DNA of 64,000 bases. Source: Acetobacter indonesiensis. Lineage in GTDB: Bacteria > Pseudomonadota > Alphaproteobacteria > Acetobacterales > Acetobacteraceae. Below the pieces are notes generated by a model. That model had not been told where the DNA came from, ran no database searches, and saw only the letters and a program-made list of their open reading frames with translations. Shown piece after piece: positions 36,443-45,811 of the stretch. The stretch spans positions 1 to 64,000 of the forward strand of contig NZ_BAMW01000057.1 of NCBI RefSeq assembly GCF_000963945.1, written 5' to 3'. Position 1 is the stretch's first letter; every line of letters starts with the position of its first letter. The translations under genes and the position numbers were made by a program.

Positions 36443-37801
36443 TCAGGCGGGTTCGCTTACGGCTTCAAGTGCATTGCACATCTGGGTCACCACATCATCC
36501 ACCAGTACGGCGTCTTCTGCCTCAGCCATAACCCGCACCAAAGGTTCTGTGCCGCTTTTCCGCAAAACCAGCCGCCCGCGCCCTGACAGCAGCTTTTCCA
36601 CTTCCTCTTTCTTGGCCTGAACACTGTCTGCTTCCAGAGGGCTCGCGCCCTTGAAACGGACATTCTGGAGCTTCTGCGGGAATGGCTGAAACATACGACA
36701 TACTTCGCTGGCCGGGCGTCCGTCTTCAACCAGAACCGCAAGAATCTGCAACGCTGCAATCAGGCCATCACCCGTTGTAGCAAAATCAGTCAGCACCATA
36801 TGGCCTGACTGTTCACCGCCAATATTGGTTCCAAGCTCGCGCATCCGTTCAACCACATAGCGGTCACCAACCGCAGTACGCTCAAGCCCGACATTCAGAT
36901 TTTGCAGAAAACGCTCCAACCCCATGTTAGACATAACGGTGGCCACAACAGAATTCCCCACAAGGCGACCGTCTCGGGCCCATGACTGCGCAATCAGAGC
37001 CAATATCTGATCCCCATCAATCAGGCGGCCCGTTTCATCAGAAATCAGAACACGGTCAGCATCGCCATCCAGAGCTATGCCCAAATGCGCCTTATGCTGA
37101 ACCACCGCCGCACACAGCGCCTCGGGGTGGGTAGAACCACAATTTTCATTGATATTCACACCATCTGGCGCACAACCAAGACGGATGACCTCTGCCCCCA
37201 ACTCCCACAACGCTGTTGGCGCAACACGATAGGCCGACCCATTGGCACAATCGAGCACGATTTTCATCCCATCCAAACGCAGTTTACGCGGGAAGGACGC
37301 TTTCGCGCTTTCAACATATCGTCCCGCCGCATCATTCAGACGCGATGCGCGGCCGATTTTTTCTGGTGTGGCCAACCGACCGTTCAGGTCAGCTTCCATC
37401 AGATCTTCAATTTCCGTTTCATCCTGATCGGAAAGTTTGAAGCCATCCGGGCCAAACAGCTTGATGCCGTTATCACCAAACGGATTATGCGAGGCGGAAA
37501 TCATGACGCCCAGATCGGCCCGTAAAGAACGGGTCAACATGGCAATAGCAGGGGTGGGAAGTGGGCCGACAAGGGTAACGTCCATCCCGGCAGACAGGAA
37601 CCCGGCGACAAGAGCACTTTCAATCATGTAGCCAGACAGACGGGTGTCTTTTCCCAGCAGAACGCTGTGGCGATGATCACCCCGTGTAAAACGCAAACCC
37701 GCCGCCTGCCCTAGGCGTTGAGCAGTTTCAACCGTCATGGGCGCAAGATTGGCAGTGCCGCGAATGCCATCTGTCCCGAAAAGACGTTTTGTTCTGCCCA
37801 T
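36443..37801 (-). CDS. glmM: Phosphoglucosamine mutase
   Basis: Converts glucosamine-6-phosphate to the 1-phosphate for UDP-GlcNAc, the precursor of peptidoglycan and lipid A. 452 residues. [11 protein letters not shown] opens the protein, the phosphoserine loop is [16 protein letters not shown] near residue 100, the metal loop is ALDGDADRV, and GGEQSGH and [14 protein letters not shown] complete the active site. It lies between folP and thiD in the usual alphaproteobacterial ftsH-folP-glmM-thiD order. Confidence 0.97.
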   Translation of the reverse strand: MGRTKRLFGTDGIRGTANLAPMTVETAQRLGQAAGLRFTRGDHRHSVLLGKDTRLSGYMIESALVAGFLSAGMDVTLVGPLPTPAIAMLTRSLRADLGVMISASHNPFGDNGIKLFGPDGFKLSDQDETEIEDLMEADLNGRLATPEKIGRASRLNDAAGRYVESAKASFPRKLRLDGMKIVLDCANGSAYRVAPTALWELGAEVIRLGCAPDGVNINENCGSTHPEALCAAVVQHKAHLGIALDGDADRVLISDETGRLIDGDQILALIAQSWARDGRLVGNSVVATVMSNMGLERFLQNLNVGLERTAVGDRYVVERMRELGTNIGGEQSGHMVLTDFATTGDGLIAALQILAVLVEDGRPASEVCRMFQPFPQKLQNVRFKGASPLEADSVQAKKEEVEKLLSGRGRLVLRKSGTEPLVRVMAEAEDAVLVDDVVTQMCNALEAVSEPA

Positions 37802-37937
37802 TTTGCGTATCTCCCTACCCGCTGCTCATTCCGGACGGATCTCTTATCCGAAAATGGCTTTTTTCCTTCTTTAGTCTTTTCCCTAAAGCGATTCAGCGCA
37901 TGAAGGAACCACAAAGACCGAAAATATTACGCGTTTT

Positions 37938-38972
37938 TCAGACTTCATGCACCGCACGCCAAAGGGCTGCGGACTGTACCATCCCTTCCACATCATGTAC
38001 ACGCAGCACACTTGGCCCAAGCGCCAAGGCTTCCAGAGTGGCTGCATATGTCGCAGGATCCCGACGTACAGGCTCTTTCACACCCGTCAAATCCCCAATC
38101 ATGCGTTTGCGTGACACGCCCAGCAACACGCGACAGCCCAAATTGGCCAGCAATGGCAAACGGGACAGCAGTGTCCTGTTCTGTTCTGTGGTTTTTGCAA
38201 AACCCAGTCCGGGATCAACCACCAGCCGTTCCAGAGTAATTCCTCCTTCCACTGCGGCGTAAACCCGCTTTCCCAGTTCACGCACAACGTCGTACCCAAC
38301 ATCCTGATAGACGGCATGCTGTGACATAGTTTCGGGGGTGCCACGCATATGCATCAGCACCACACCACATGTTTTTTCTGCAAGGAGAGGTAGGGCGTCC
38401 GGGTCATGGGCAAGTGCGGATACGTCATTAATAAGGTCCGCCCCAGCCGCGAGTGCCTGCGCCATGACAAAACTGTTGCGTGTATCCACAGACAATACGG
38501 CTGTTCTTGCTTGCGCACGCAAAGCAGCCAGTGCGGGACCAATGCGGTCCCATTCCTGCTGCGGGGTCACAGGTGCTGCACCGGGGCGTGTGCTTTCACC
38601 ACCCAGATCAAGCACCCTTGCACCAGCCTGATTCATGGTCAGACCAGCCGCAACCGCTTTCTCTGGTGCAAGATGTTGCCCACCATCACTGAAGCTGTCT
38701 GGCGTCAGGTTTACAATCCCCATCACCAAGGGGCCATCCGGTAACCTGCCACTGACTGGTTTCTGCGTGACACCCGCAAGTTCGGCCTGCCACGCAGCAG
38801 GCACAGACGCGACAGGAATAAAGCCGCTTCTCGTGTCGTCTTCTATCAAATCCACACAGGTAAAAGCCGCCGCACCGCCCGCCAGCGGTAACGCATTGCC
38901 CCGTGCAATCATATCACGCGCTGCTGCGCCGTAGAGCAGACCTGCGGGTTCAACCAGACGTCTGAAATCCAT
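37938..38972 (-). CDS. folP: Dihydropteroate synthase
   Basis: Joins p-aminobenzoate to the pterin pyrophosphate; the sulfonamide target. 344 residues, longer than the ~280 usual core because of a ~80-residue N-terminal extension common in this group. The core has VMGIVNLTPDSFSDGG, DLGGESTRPGAAPVTP, VDTRNSFVMAQAL, VVDPGLGFAKTTEQN and GVSRKRMIG. It follows ftsH with a terminator-like hairpin between, so it may have its own promoter. Confidence 0.96.
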   Translation of the reverse strand: MDFRRLVEPAGLLYGAAARDMIARGNALPLAGGAAAFTCVDLIEDDTRSGFIPVASVPAAWQAELAGVTQKPVSGRLPDGPLVMGIVNLTPDSFSDGGQHLAPEKAVAAGLTMNQAGARVLDLGGESTRPGAAPVTPQQEWDRIGPALAALRAQARTAVLSVDTRNSFVMAQALAAGADLINDVSALAHDPDALPLLAEKTCGVVLMHMRGTPETMSQHAVYQDVGYDVVRELGKRVYAAVEGGITLERLVVDPGLGFAKTTEQNRTLLSRLPLLANLGCRVLLGVSRKRMIGDLTGVKEPVRRDPATYAATLEALALGPSVLRVHDVEGMVQSAALWRAVHEV

Positions 38973-38990
38973 TCGACTGTCTCCAAACGC

Positions 38991-39020
38991 AAAGAAGGCG
39001 GCATTGCTGCCGCCTTCTTT
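38991..39020 (-). terminator. ftsH: Intrinsic terminator after ftsH
   Basis: Perfect 13-bp stem AAAGAAGGCGGCA / TGCCGCCTTCTTT with a 4-nt loop, 22 nt after the ftsH stop. On the minus strand the stem ends in CTTCTTT then GCG, a modest U-tract; on the plus strand it ends TTCTTTTTC. Confidence 0.75.
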
Positions 39021-39042
39021 TTCGTGCTTTTTGTCTATCGCA

Positions 39043-40992
39043 TCAACCGGGCTGGGGAGCCGGTGTCATACCGCCATCTTCCCCCTCCGGCTTTGACCCC
39101 GGTGGCGTAATTTCCGGCCCTGAAACCTGTGGCACGGAAGACCGACGGTTAACGGGCGTTGCCTCATCAACCTCAACCCGTTCGATCGGCTGACCACGCA
39201 TAATCTGGCGAATATCTTCACCTGTGAGCGTTTCAAACTCAAGCAGAGCTTCAGCCAGACGATGCAGTTCATCAACATGGTCGTGCAGGTAATTGCGAGC
39301 CTGATCATAAGCTTCGTCAATCAGGCGTTTAATTTCCGTATCAATTTCCTGCGCCGTATGTTCAGAGAAGTTTTTGGCAGCACCCCCGAAGAAGCCCATG
39401 CCACCGCCCTGATCATCATTGGCATAAGCGATCATGCCGACTTTTTCGCTCATACCCCATTCAGTCACCATGCTGCGCGCAACACGGGTAGCCATCTGGA
39501 TATCACCCATAGCCCCGTTGCAGATGTTATCCTTACCGTAGACAACTTCTTCAGCCACGCGGCCACCCATGGCGACCACCAGATGAGCAATGCAGTTCTT
39601 CTTGCTCATGGACAGGCGGTCACCTTCTGGCAGCCGCATAACCATACCCAGCGCACGACCACGCGGAATGATGGTGGCCTTATGGATCGGCTCACTTTCC
39701 GGCACCAGCACAGCTGTAATGGCATGGCCTGCTTCATGATAAGCCGTACGCTTCTTTTCCTCATCACTCATGACAAGAGAGCGACGCTCGGCCCCCATAA
39801 GTACCTTGTCCTTGGCGTCTTCAAATTCCCGCATGGCCACAGTGCGCTTGCCCAGACGGGCTGCTGCCAGAGCCGCTTCATTGACCAGATTGGCCAAGTC
39901 CGCACCCGAGAACCCGGGGGTACCACGGGCAATAATGCGTGGGTCAACGTCAGATGCCAAAGGCACCTTGCGCATATGCACCCGCAGGATTTTTTCACGA
40001 CCTGACACATCCGGGTTCGGCACGACAACCTGACGGTCAAAGCGGCCCGGGCGCAAAAGAGCAGGATCAAGCACGTCAGGACGGTTGGTCGCCGCAATCA
40101 GGATCACGCCTTCGTTGCTTTCAAACCCGTCCATTTCAACCAGCATCTGGTTCAGGGTTTGCTCACGTTCGTCATTGCCGCCGCCCATACCGGCACCACG
40201 ATGACGGCCAACGGCGTCAATTTCGTCAATGAAGATAATGCATGGGGCGGCTTTCTTGCCCTGCTCAAACATGTCGCGCACACGGGAAGCGCCAACACCC
40301 ACAAACATTTCAACAAAGTCAGAGCCGGAAATGGTGAAGAACGGCACATTGGCTTCACCCGCGATGGCACGGGCCAGCAGGGTTTTCCCTGTTCCCGGCG
40401 GGCCGCACAGCAGCACGCCTTTGGGGATTTTACCGCCCAGACGGGTAAATTTCTGCGGGTCTTTCAGAAAATCAACGATTTCCTGCAACTCGCTCTTGGC
40501 TTCATCAATGCCAGCCACGTCTTCAAACGTCACGCGCCCATGTTTTTCAGTCAGCATCTTGGCGCGGGATTTACCAAAGCCCATGGCACCCCGGCCACCG
40601 CCGCCCTGCATCTGGCGCATCATGAACAACCAAGCACCAACCAGCAGTATAATAGGGAGCGAGTTCAGGAAGTAACGCAGCAGCGGGCTCCCTTCCTGAT
40701 CAAGCGGTTTGGCCACAACCTCAACACCCTTGCCCACCATGCGGGAGACAAGTGAGGGGTCTTGTGGCGCAAATGTTTCAAACGCCGTGCCATCTGTCAG
40801 CGTACCGGAGATATTGTGGTTCTGCATCACCACCGAGCGGACATGGCCTGAATCCACGTCTGCCACAAAATCCGAATATGCCAGTTGCTGGGCCGCATGC
40901 TGTGTGCTCCCCGGCTGGAAAACATCCACCAGCAAAAGCAGCAGCACGATGATGCTGACCCAGAGAGCCAAATTGCGGCCTAAATTGTTCAT
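39043..40992 (-). CDS. ftsH: ATP-dependent zinc metalloprotease FtsH
   Basis: Membrane-bound AAA+ protease for quality control of membrane proteins and LpxC turnover. 649 residues. Two membrane segments (about residues 8-26 and 105-125) flank a periplasmic domain; Walker A is [14 protein letters not shown], Walker [14 protein letters not shown], the arginine-finger region [18 protein letters not shown], and the zinc site HEAGHA. The C-terminal ~50 residues are Pro/Gly-rich. ATG 40992 gives [11 protein letters not shown]; an open frame of 26 codons upstream is not needed. Confidence 0.97.
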   Translation of the reverse strand: MNNLGRNLALWVSIIVLLLLLVDVFQPGSTQHAAQQLAYSDFVADVDSGHVRSVVMQNHNISGTLTDGTAFETFAPQDPSLVSRMVGKGVEVVAKPLDQEGSPLLRYFLNSLPIILLVGAWLFMMRQMQGGGGRGAMGFGKSRAKMLTEKHGRVTFEDVAGIDEAKSELQEIVDFLKDPQKFTRLGGKIPKGVLLCGPPGTGKTLLARAIAGEANVPFFTISGSDFVEMFVGVGASRVRDMFEQGKKAAPCIIFIDEIDAVGRHRGAGMGGGNDEREQTLNQMLVEMDGFESNEGVILIAATNRPDVLDPALLRPGRFDRQVVVPNPDVSGREKILRVHMRKVPLASDVDPRIIARGTPGFSGADLANLVNEAALAAARLGKRTVAMREFEDAKDKVLMGAERRSLVMSDEEKKRTAYHEAGHAITAVLVPESEPIHKATIIPRGRALGMVMRLPEGDRLSMSKKNCIAHLVVAMGGRVAEEVVYGKDNICNGAMGDIQMATRVARSMVTEWGMSEKVGMIAYANDDQGGGMGFFGGAAKNFSEHTAQEIDTEIKRLIDEAYDQARNYLHDHVDELHRLAEALLEFETLTGEDIRQIMRGQPIERVEVDEATPVNRRSSVPQVSGPEITPPGSKPEGEDGGMTPAPQPG

Positions 40993-41079
40993 CTTGGCTG
41001 TGTTTCCATACTTATCGTGCGAGAGCGCCGGAGAGCCCCCAATCTGAACGGCAGATGCCGGAAAATGCAACCTCTGCTG

Positions 41080-42438
41080 TTATAAATGGGATGCTGTACG
41101 GATATTCCTACCCTGCAGAGCGTTTTTTCTGCCAGCACTCCACCCCCTATCGTCATTTTTCACCCATTTTGATGGGCCATTTTGATAGGTTAAGTCATAC
41201 ATTGCTCCGCCAGAAACCGGAACCGGGGGCTGGAATGTAAAACGAGCCTGCGTCAATGACGGGTCTTCCCACATCCCTAGATGCGGAACAGCTATTCGCT
41301 GCCCGTTGCGCCATAACGCGGGTAGCGTGGCACAAAACCGCGCAGGCCATCCCTGACGCAAAGCACGGGGCACCCCGGTACCAGTTGCGGCAACCGTAAG
41401 ACCCGCACCATCGTATCCCGCTGGTAACGTCAGGCCAAAACGATTGTCCCAAACAATCTGATTATGCGCCGCCATCGCAGGGTGCATGGCCGCCACTTCA
41501 CGCAACAGAAACCATTGGTTCTGGTGACGAAGCACCTGCACCCCCGCTAATGTGCTTTCTTTCTGGGCCGAGACCAGACGCTCTACCGCCGCGTGTGACG
41601 GCGGGTACGTCATGCCCCCCACACAGCGTATTAACGCGCCAAGACAATCTGGATCCGGCAAGCTATTCCCGAGGCAAGCCCACCCATGAGGCAAAAGTGC
41701 AACAGTTTGCGCAAGCTGGTGCGAGCGCACAGCTTCACGCTGCATCCGGCTTTGCCCGTTTTGTATAGCCAAGCGCCACAACGCCGCACGGCTATCTCCA
41801 GCAGCAAGCGTTTTCCGCACCCGGACACGCTCTGCCGTTATGTCGTTGTTGGAGGGATCATCCACCCAGTTCAGCTGTGCTGCCCGCAATGTATTGCGCA
41901 ACGCTGATCGGGAAAAGGCCAGCAACGGACGGACCAGCCGTATCTGTGGGCGGGCGGTAATCCATGCCATACCAGCCAAACCATCTGCGCCGCTTTGCGC
42001 GCGTTGCCGTATAGCAACAGTTTCGGCTTGGTCGTCTGCCTGATGCCCCAATAACAAATCAACACAGCCAGCATCACGGCAGGCCTCGGCCATTACGGCG
42101 TATCGCGCCTGACGTGCGCGATCAGCTATCCCTGCCCCCTTTACCAAATTGGTAAGGGTAAGAATCCGTGCTCTCACCCCGAAAGCGTTTAGACGCTGGG
42201 CGGTCAGCTCTGCCTCGGCCGCAGACTCTGGCCGCAGACCGTGATCAACCACCAAAGCCAGCAAATGACGCCGCCAGCGGGATGCCAGCCATGCCAAGCA
42301 TAGACTGTCCCCCCCACCAGAAACAGCGAGTGCGATGGGCGACGATGGGCTGTCAGGCAACCAAGGCCCCAGTTGCACCATAACCGCCTGAAACTGTTCA
42401 GGCGTTATGGCGTGTTCGGAGAATGGGTCACTTATCAT
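41080..42438 (-). CDS. tilS: tRNA(Ile)-lysidine synthetase
   Basis: Attaches lysine to C34 of the AUA-reading isoleucine tRNA. 452 residues. The PP-loop is LAVSGGGDSLCLAWL, followed by VDHGLRPES, GHQADDQAET and RPLLAFSRSALR; the C-terminal region is divergent, as usual for TilS. ATG 42438 (MISDPFSEH) is preferred over a TTG 7 codons upstream; neither has a strong ribosome-binding site. It is placed between cpoB and ftsH, as in many alphaproteobacteria. Confidence 0.95.
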   Translation of the reverse strand: MISDPFSEHAITPEQFQAVMVQLGPWLPDSPSSPIALAVSGGGDSLCLAWLASRWRRHLLALVVDHGLRPESAAEAELTAQRLNAFGVRARILTLTNLVKGAGIADRARQARYAVMAEACRDAGCVDLLLGHQADDQAETVAIRQRAQSGADGLAGMAWITARPQIRLVRPLLAFSRSALRNTLRAAQLNWVDDPSNNDITAERVRVRKTLAAGDSRAALWRLAIQNGQSRMQREAVRSHQLAQTVALLPHGWACLGNSLPDPDCLGALIRCVGGMTYPPSHAAVERLVSAQKESTLAGVQVLRHQNQWFLLREVAAMHPAMAAHNQIVWDNRFGLTLPAGYDGAGLTVAATGTGVPRALRQGWPARFCATLPALWRNGQRIAVPHLGMWEDPSLTQARFTFQPPVPVSGGAMYDLTYQNGPSKWVKNDDRGWSAGRKNALQGRNIRTASHL

Positions 42439-42488
42439 AGGGAGCCTAAGAGAGGGCAAAATCCCTGATGAAACAGGCTTTTCAGAAA

Positions 42489-43370
42489 TTACTGGCAGCC
42501 GCCCCGGCCGGCATAGATTTCAGCCGCATGTGAGACACGCTGCGTAGGAGACGGGAATTCGGTTTTCAGCTTTTCCAATGCCTGACAGGCTGCTTTTTTA
42601 TCGCCCATTGCCAGCAGAGACGCCGTTACACCCAGCAGAGCATCCGGTGCACGCGCACTTTTGGGAGACTGACGATAGGCGTCATAATAAGCTACAGCTG
42701 ACTGACGATATTGTTTTTCACCAGCCAGAGACTGCGCCATCAGAAACTGTGCATCGACCTTAAAACTGCCTTTGGCGTTTTTCAGTGCGGCTTCGGCATT
42801 TTCGTGCGCGGTTGCGTAATCACGCTTCTGCAACGCGGCCTTTCCTGCTGCCAGCAAAGCATCCGGGGTTGTTGGCTTGGCAGGAGCACTTCCACTTTCG
42901 TCTGCCCCACTTGCTGCCGCAGCCGCCGGTGCGGCAGAGGCCGCGGCTGCGCCGCCCCCATTCTGGGCCGCAAACTGTGCATCAGAAATCTGCTTTGAAA
43001 GCGTTGCCGTCTGCTTTTGCAGGTCATTGGTCAACTGATCAATTTCGCCACGCATTTCGCGCTGCTGCTGTTCAAGCGTATTCACACGCTCCAGAAGCTG
43101 CGCTGTCAGATCTCCACCGCCTGCGGCAGAGGAAGACCCGGCTGTTGCGGATGGGGCTGGCAGTGCGCCACCATTCCCGCCAGACGACTGAATCTGGCTA
43201 AGTTGCTGCTGCAACGCCATAATCTGGTTCTGCAGGGCAAGCCCTTCACGGCTGGACACATCCTGCGCGTGGGCAACTGAACTGCTGGCGGCCAATGCTG
43301 CCATAACAGGCAGACACAAAGCTGCTGCTCGGCCACGGGCAGAAACAGAAGTGATCAACAGGCGTTTCAT
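42489..43370 (-). CDS. cpoB: Cell division coordinator CpoB (YbgF)
   Basis: Periplasmic protein linking Tol-Pal with peptidoglycan synthesis at the septum. 293 residues: N-terminal signal peptide (to about AHA at 35), a coiled coil (LQNQIMALQQQLSQIQ and LLERVNTLEQQQREMRGEI), an Ala/Gly-rich linker, and C-terminal TPR repeats (ALLAAGKAALQKRDYATAHE; FLMAQSLAGEKQYRQSAVAYY). GAGG lies 6 nt before the ATG. A terminator separates it from pal upstream. Confidence 0.93.
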   Translation of the reverse strand: MKRLLITSVSARGRAAALCLPVMAALAASSSVAHAQDVSSREGLALQNQIMALQQQLSQIQSSGGNGGALPAPSATAGSSSAAGGGDLTAQLLERVNTLEQQQREMRGEIDQLTNDLQKQTATLSKQISDAQFAAQNGGGAAAASAAPAAAAASGADESGSAPAKPTTPDALLAAGKAALQKRDYATAHENAEAALKNAKGSFKVDAQFLMAQSLAGEKQYRQSAVAYYDAYRQSPKSARAPDALLGVTASLLAMGDKKAACQALEKLKTEFPSPTQRVSHAAEIYAGRGGCQ

Positions 43371-43441
43371 AAAGACCTCACCCTTTTAAAAAGCGGGCAA
43401 GGATTTCATTATTCCAGCCCAAAAAACAAGAGCGTTAATAC

Positions 43442-43475
43442 AAAAACAGGCTGGGGGAAAATCCACCCAGCCTGT
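43442..43475 (-). terminator. pal: Intrinsic terminator after pal
   Basis: On the minus strand, ACAGGCTGGG / CCCAGCCTGT form a 10-bp stem with a 10-nt loop, followed by TTTTTG. It starts 33 nt after the pal stop and precedes cpoB. Confidence 0.85.
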
Positions 43476-43508
43476 GTTGTCAGACCAAATCTGAACGAAC
43501 GCGCAAAC

Positions 43509-43985
43509 TTACTTTACAGAAGTGATCGCGTTACGGTTCTGGGCCCATGCGCTTTCATCATCACCAACTGCCGTCGGACGGTCCTTACCGTAGGAGATGG
43601 TGGAGATGCGAGAAGAAGCCACACCCTTGGCAACCAGGAAGTCACGTGCAGCATTTGCACGACGCTGGCCCAGAGCAATGTTGTATTCTTCCGTGCCACG
43701 GTCATCGCAGTTGCCAGCAACTTCAACGTTAACCTGCGGGTACTGAGCCAGCCAGGAAGCCTGCTTCTGCAGCGTTGTCTGGGCGTCAGAGGTCAGGCCG
43801 CTTTTGTTCAGGTCATAGAACACGCGGTCACCAACGTTGGCCACCAGGTCAGCTTCACTGCCGGGAACGGGGCCGCTTGGCTGTGCCGTCGCAGCGCCTG
43901 TAGACGCACCGGTATCTGCCTTTTCATGCGCACAGGCGGAAAGGAGGGCAACCATACCAAGCGCAGCGATAAACTTCAGTCTCAT
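43509..43985 (-). CDS. pal: Peptidoglycan-associated lipoprotein Pal
   Basis: Outer-membrane lipoprotein that binds peptidoglycan and TolB. 158 residues. A short signal ends in the lipobox LLSAC at about residues 13-17; an OmpA-C domain follows with VFYDLNKSGLT, VAGNCDDRGTEEYNIALGQRR and YGKDRPTA. ATG 43985 has AGGA 8 nt upstream. The frame stays open for 49 more codons up to ATG 44132, itself preceded by GGAAG, but a lipoprotein needs its signal at the N-terminus, so the shorter form is preferred. Confidence 0.96.
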   Translation of the reverse strand: MRLKFIAALGMVALLSACAHEKADTGASTGAATAQPSGPVPGSEADLVANVGDRVFYDLNKSGLTSDAQTTLQKQASWLAQYPQVNVEVAGNCDDRGTEEYNIALGQRRANAARDFLVAKGVASSRISTISYGKDRPTAVGDDESAWAQNRNAITSVK

Positions 43986-44342
43986 GTGTCGGATCCTGAG
44001 AATTAGTTCCCTGTTGGAACTATTCGGAGAAAAAAAACAAACTATGTGCTTGCATCTCCGCGTATCCTTCCGCTCCTCTCCGAAGCCTTCGAAGAGCCGA
44101 CGAATTTTGGAGACTACCTCGCCGTAAGCCATAGCTTATTCTTCCGGTCAAGCGACATCTCAGATTTAGATGACAGCCATTCGCAAACCGATGCCAAATA
44201 GTCACAGAGAGACCGTCTGGCAGCAGTTTACTTAGCGTGCGAAGTAATAATTTTGAGACAAAACTGTTTTACTTGAATTCGGAGCAACCGGTTTGCCACC
44301 GAGTCGTACCGACTCTTTTTTGATGGCAGCCATATGCGGCAC
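43986..44342. other. Pal leader / intergenic region
   Basis: 357 bp between the tolB terminators and pal. It must hold the pal promoter. It contains an in-frame ATG (44132) with a ribosome-binding site that would extend Pal by 49 residues, an imperfect 9-bp hairpin at 44076-44096 (CTCTTCGAA / TTCGGAGAG on minus), and a plus-strand terminator-like hairpin at 44301-44321. No other gene is convincing. Confidence 0.6.
44301..44321 (+). terminator. Plus-strand terminator-like hairpin
   Basis: GAGTCG-TAC-CGACTC followed by TTTTTT. It reads as an intrinsic terminator on the plus strand although no plus-strand gene is known upstream; it could end a small RNA. The stem is short (6 bp), so chance is possible. 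Confidence 0.4.
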
Positions 44343-44373
44343 AAAAAAGGCAGCGGACTTAAAATCCGCTGCC
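44343..44373 (-). terminator. tolB: Intrinsic terminator after tolB (distal)
   Basis: On the minus strand GGCAGCGGA / TCCGCTGCC form a perfect 9-bp stem with a 7-nt loop, followed by six T residues: a classical Rho-independent terminator. Confidence 0.9.
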
Positions 44374-44379
44374 TTCTTC

Positions 44380-44415
44380 AAAAAACCAAAAGGGGAAGGC
44401 CAGCCCTCCCCTTTT
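44380..44415 (-). terminator. tolB: Intrinsic terminator after tolB (proximal)
   Basis: AAAAGGGG / CCCCTTTT stem (44388-44415) followed on the minus strand by GGTTTTTTG. It starts 11 nt after the tolB stop and forms a tandem pair with the next hairpin. Confidence 0.75.
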
Positions 44416-44425
44416 GCCCAAACGG

Positions 44426-45787
44426 TTACCCGTTAAGTGGAGACCATGCCGGGTCAGATGCCTGACCAGGGGTTGGCAGAACGCGGTCGTTAAAGCCGGT
44501 AATATCAACCATACCAATAGTTGAATTAAACCCTGCTCCCCCAGCGCCTGCACGGCTCTGACGGCAATAAGCCAGCACACGCCCATTCGGGCAGAAGCTT
44601 GGGCTTTCAACAGTGAAGCCTTCGGTCATAATCCGCTCACCCGTGCCATCGGGGTTCATGACGCCCAGAGAGAAGCTGCCGTTCGCAATACGGGTGAAAG
44701 CAATCAGATCGCCACGGGGAGACCACACGGGTGACCCATAGGTTCCGTGCCCGTAGGAAATACGGCGCGCACCACCACCCGATGCACTCATGACGTAAAG
44801 CTGTGGCGTGCCACCCCGGTCAGAGTTGAACACAATCTGCGACCCGTCCGGACTGTAGCTGGGGCTGGTATCAATCGCACCAGAAGACGTAATCTGACGG
44901 CGCGACCCGGAGGCCAGATCAACCACAAACAGGTCAGACCCGCCATTACGGGTTACAGACAGCACAACCGAACGCCCATCTGGCGCAAAACGGGGCGCGA
45001 AGGAGATACCGGCAAATTCACCCAGAATCTGCTGGCGGCCACTGGCCAGATCAAACAGGTAAACGCGCGGGCGGTTATTGGCGTAAGACATAAACGCCAC
45101 CTGATCTTTCACCGGGTTGAAACGCGGTGTCAGAGTCAGCCAGTTTCCGGCTGTCAGCATGCGGCTGTTGGCCCCATCCTGATCCATGATGGCAAGACGG
45201 GTGCGTTGGTGTGCGCGTGCGCCAGAACGGGCAATGAAGGCAATCCGGGTATCGAAATAACCCTTTTCACCCAGCATGCGTTCATAAATGACGTCACCCA
45301 CAATATGGGCGATACGCCGCCAGTTGGCGGAAGATGTGGTGTAGGCTGTGCCCTGAATCTGCTGCTGGGTCAGAACATCCCACAACCGCATTTCAACCCG
45401 CACGGAACCACTGCCAGAAACGGTGCCCGTTACCAGAGCCCGTGCACCCATGGATTTGGCAGAAGAAAAATCAGGTGACCCTGAAGATGCGCCACCCGGT
45501 AAAACCTTGAACAGACCGGTATTGGTCAGGTCATTGGCCAGCACTTCGGCAATCTGTGCACCCAAGCCTCCGCCAAAATTTGGCAGAATAATTGGAATGG
45601 GGGCCGTGCGCGCCTGATCGACCGTAATTTCTGCTTCCGGGGCAGCAGCCGCAGCAAAAGCTGAAAGCGGTGTTGCCAACAGCCCACCCGCAGCCAGCCC
45701 TGCCCCCATAAGGGTACGGCGGCCCAGAAAGGATACCAGATTATCGGCTTCCTGGTCAGAAATAAGCGGCCGGGTATTCATCAGCAT
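44426..45787 (-). CDS. tolB: Tol-Pal system beta-propeller protein TolB
   Basis: Periplasmic protein that binds Pal and TolA. 453 residues: a signal region, an N-terminal alpha/beta domain, then WD40-like PD repeats (for example ISFAPRFAPDGRSVVLSV, TSPSYSPDGSQIVFNSDRGG, GSPVWSPRGDLIAFTRI). The signal is unusual: GRRTLMGAGLAAGGLLATPLSAFA looks like a twin-arginine (Tat) signal starting ~22 residues in, after a hydrophilic leader. GGAG lies 9 nt before ATG 45787. It is followed by two tandem terminators, which separate it from pal. Confidence 0.96.
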   Translation of the reverse strand: MLMNTRPLISDQEADNLVSFLGRRTLMGAGLAAGGLLATPLSAFAAAAAPEAEITVDQARTAPIPIILPNFGGGLGAQIAEVLANDLTNTGLFKVLPGGASSGSPDFSSAKSMGARALVTGTVSGSGSVRVEMRLWDVLTQQQIQGTAYTTSSANWRRIAHIVGDVIYERMLGEKGYFDTRIAFIARSGARAHQRTRLAIMDQDGANSRMLTAGNWLTLTPRFNPVKDQVAFMSYANNRPRVYLFDLASGRQQILGEFAGISFAPRFAPDGRSVVLSVTRNGGSDLFVVDLASGSRRQITSSGAIDTSPSYSPDGSQIVFNSDRGGTPQLYVMSASGGGARRISYGHGTYGSPVWSPRGDLIAFTRIANGSFSLGVMNPDGTGERIMTEGFTVESPSFCPNGRVLAYCRQSRAGAGGAGFNSTIGMVDITGFNDRVLPTPGQASDPAWSPLNG

Positions 45788-45811
45788 ACGTTTTTTCTCC
45801 GTGTGGCCTGA

